Assembly: GCA_031289165.1 (NCBI GenBank)
Contig: JAITPZ010000055.1
Location: 1-7,032 of the forward strand
DNA: 7,032 bases
DNA from: Synergistaceae bacterium
GTDB taxonomy: Bacteria; Synergistota; Synergistia; Synergistales; Aminobacteriaceae
Reading direction: 5' to 3'
Below the pieces are notes generated by a model. It made no database searches. It was not told the DNA's origin and saw only the letters and a list, made by a program, of their open reading frames with translations. The position numbers and the translations under genes were made by a program. Positions 5,848-7,032 of the stretch are shown here, piece by piece. How positions within the stretch are numbered: position 1 is the first letter of the stretch; every line of letters starts with the position of its first letter.

Positions 5848-7032
5848 ATGCGTGAAGTTGTTATGCGGCGCTTTGGGGCGGCTCTGATCGTCGTTCTTCT
5901 GGTGTTCTGCCGGCAGGGCGTCGCCGTCGGTTCGGAGATTTCGATACAGACCGTCGATTTCTACCCCGCCGGAGTGAAGATCACGTTCCGGATCGACGCG
6001 GACGGACGCTTCGAGTTCGACCTGCCGGGCGCTTTCAGCTCCTCCGGCGTGCGTTGCCTGACGCGGGAGAAGCTGACCTCCCTCAGGGCGGAGTACACCT
6101 TCGTGAGGGAGCCCGTTTCCGAAAGCCTTCTCGCCCTGGAACGAAGGGTCGATGACGCGACGCGCGCCGTCAACCTGCTGAAAGGGCAGAGAGCGGCGCT
6201 GAATCAGGCGATAACCATGCTTCGGGCTCCCTTCTCCGCGACGGGCGAGGGGGAAGAGGAGAAAAAAATCCGGATCGACGGCGGGGAGCTGATCGAGTAC
6301 ATCGCCAGCGCGCAGGAGCTTCGTCTCGAGATCGAGACAGATCTGGTCGAGGTGGGTATGAGCGAGCAGAAGGCGCAGAAGGAACTGACCGAGGCTCGGG
6401 AGGACTTTGAGACCCACCGGATGGAGCTGGAGGAGAAAAAACCCTCCAACTCATCGACGACTCTCCGGATCAGCGGGACGACCGCCGGGCCCGCGACCCT
6501 GTCGTTCGAGGCATGGAGCCCCGCCGCCGAATGGAACGTCGAGTATGACATGAACCTGAACAGCGAGACGGGCGACATCGCGGCGAAGATGAACGCGGTG
6601 GCGTGGCAGAAAACGGGCCTGAATTTTGACGGCGAGTTCTCGTTCCACACGCGCCAACCCTCCTCCGCCGTGAGTCCTCCCGAAGTTTATCCCCTGACCG
6701 TCGCTCTGAGGCCAAAGGGGATTCCCCTCGCCCGACAACAGGAGAACGATTTTCTTTCCGCCCCCGGGCCTTTCATGGAGATGCAGGTTCTGGCAGAGCC
6801 GGACGCGATGGGCGCCGCCGCGCCTGGGGCACAAATCGTGATCGATTTCTCGCACCACTCGGTCGTGGACGCGGTGGCCGCCTTTTGCGTGGAGAAAAAC
6901 ATAGGCCTCGTCTGCGCTACAACCGGCCTGTCGGCGGACCAGGAGCAGAACCTGCGCGAGGTTGCGAAACACATCCCTGTGTTTCGCAGCGCGAACTTCT
7001 CCTACGGCGTCAGCGTGCTGCGCAGTTTAATC
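5848..7032 (+). CDS. Chimeric ORF: exported MuiA-like (DUF4140/DUF4139) protein fused in frame to the middle of DapB; 3' end outside window
   Basis: The ATG at 5848 has GAGGGGG (5834-5840) 7 nt upstream. All 395 codons to the window edge are open. Residues 1-28 look like a signal peptide (MRR, then AALIVVLLVF). Residues 30-70 recall the N-terminal DUF4140 module (VDFYPAGVKITFRI). Residues 90-125 and 147-198 are charged and heptad-like, fitting the family coiled coil. Residues 205-288 match the start of DUF4139 (AEWNVEYDMNLNSETGD, then PSSAVSPPEVYPL). A Met/Ala/Pro linker (290-328) follows, as in MuiA proteins. The rest of DUF4139 never appears. From residue 330 the sequence is instead DapB (VIDFSHHS, ATTGLS, SANFSYGV). 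DapB's N-terminal NAD(P)-binding GxxGxMG region is absent. A working enzyme or envelope protein is hard to imagine, so this is a deletion fusion or an assembly join. Confidence 0.85.
   Translation, partial: MREVVMRRFGAALIVVLLVFCRQGVAVGSEISIQTVDFYPAGVKITFRIDADGRFEFDLPGAFSSSGVRCLTREKLTSLRAEYTFVREPVSESLLALERRVDDATRAVNLLKGQRAALNQAITMLRAPFSATGEGEEEKKIRIDGGELIEYIASAQELRLEIETDLVEVGMSEQKAQKELTEAREDFETHRMELEEKKPSNSSTTLRISGTTAGPATLSFEAWSPAAEWNVEYDMNLNSETGDIAAKMNAVAWQKTGLNFDGEFSFHTRQPSSAVSPPEVYPLTVALRPKGIPLARQQENDFLSAPGPFMEMQVLAEPDAMGAAAPGAQIVIDFSHHSVVDAVAAFCVEKNIGLVCATTGLSADQEQNLREVAKHIPVFRSANFSYGVSVLRSLI
6835..7032 (+). other. dapB: DapB-derived segment (4-hydroxy-tetrahydrodipicolinate reductase), N-terminal domain missing
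   Basis: DapB reduces 4-hydroxy-tetrahydrodipicolinate in the diaminopimelate/lysine pathway. The 66 codons seen here hold IVIDFSHHS (residues 330-338 of the chimera), ATTGLS (357-362, the usual GTTG loop with Ala first) and RSANFSYGVSVL (380-391), in the right order and spacing for the end of the nucleotide domain and entry to the catalytic domain. The catalytic KxDxPSGT motif would lie off the right edge. About 70-100 residues that should precede VIDFS are missing and are not found in another frame just upstream. Confidence 0.85.

Noticed and set aside
6204..6972. Minus-strand ORFs opposite the MuiA-DapB frame
   Set aside because: They have Ser/Arg-rich composition and no motifs, while the plus frame shows a signal peptide and domain matches.
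1..7032. CRISPR array, tRNA or rRNA genes, insertion sequence ends or transposase
   Set aside because: I saw no regularly spaced repeats, no cloverleaf or rRNA-like stretch, and no transposase motif. The truncations therefore lack a visible mobile element to explain them.

Overview
The window reads as chromosomal DNA from a GC-rich anaerobic bacterium with a diderm envelope. The anaerobe reading rests on an aldo/keto reductase carrying iron-sulfur motifs and on an AbfD-family protein. The diderm reading rests on LPS-type glycosyltransferases and a MuiA-family envelope protein. Synergistota or a similar gut or oral anaerobe would fit, but no marker here fixes the taxon.

Layout. (1) 2-1291, plus strand: the 3' part of a gene of the 4-hydroxybutyryl-CoA dehydratase (AbfD)/HpaB family, running in from the left edge. 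It lacks most of the AbfD catalytic residues. (2) 1339-1377: a strong 12-bp inverted repeat between convergent genes. (3) 1381-3243, minus strand: a visibly AT-richer block. In transcription order it holds a possible 42-codon ORF, a GNAT acetyltransferase, a possible 24-codon ORF, a GT8 glycosyltransferase, and the first 48 codons of a GT9 (heptosyltransferase-type) gene. The GT9 gene overlaps the GT8 stop codon and is cut off three bases before the inverted repeat. (4) 3300-4682, plus strand: a hairpin, an extended -10 promoter, a complete dicarboxylate/acidic amino acid:cation symporter and its rho-independent terminator. (5) 4771-7032, plus strand: an aldo/keto reductase with two C-terminal iron-sulfur motifs. 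After 54 bases comes an exported MuiA-like protein (DUF4140/coiled coil/DUF4139) whose reading frame runs without interruption into the middle of DapB (4-hydroxy-tetrahydrodipicolinate reductase). That frame is still open at the right edge.

The genes do not form one pathway. Region 3 looks like the end of an LPS or surface-glycan cluster that has lost its tail. The symporter is a self-contained transport unit. The reductase and the MuiA-like gene are probably co-transcribed. The main points of interest are the MuiA::DapB chimera, the truncated GT9 gene, and the AbfD-family protein with a replaced active site. The two truncation points could be real rearrangements or assembly joins, and sequence alone cannot decide which.
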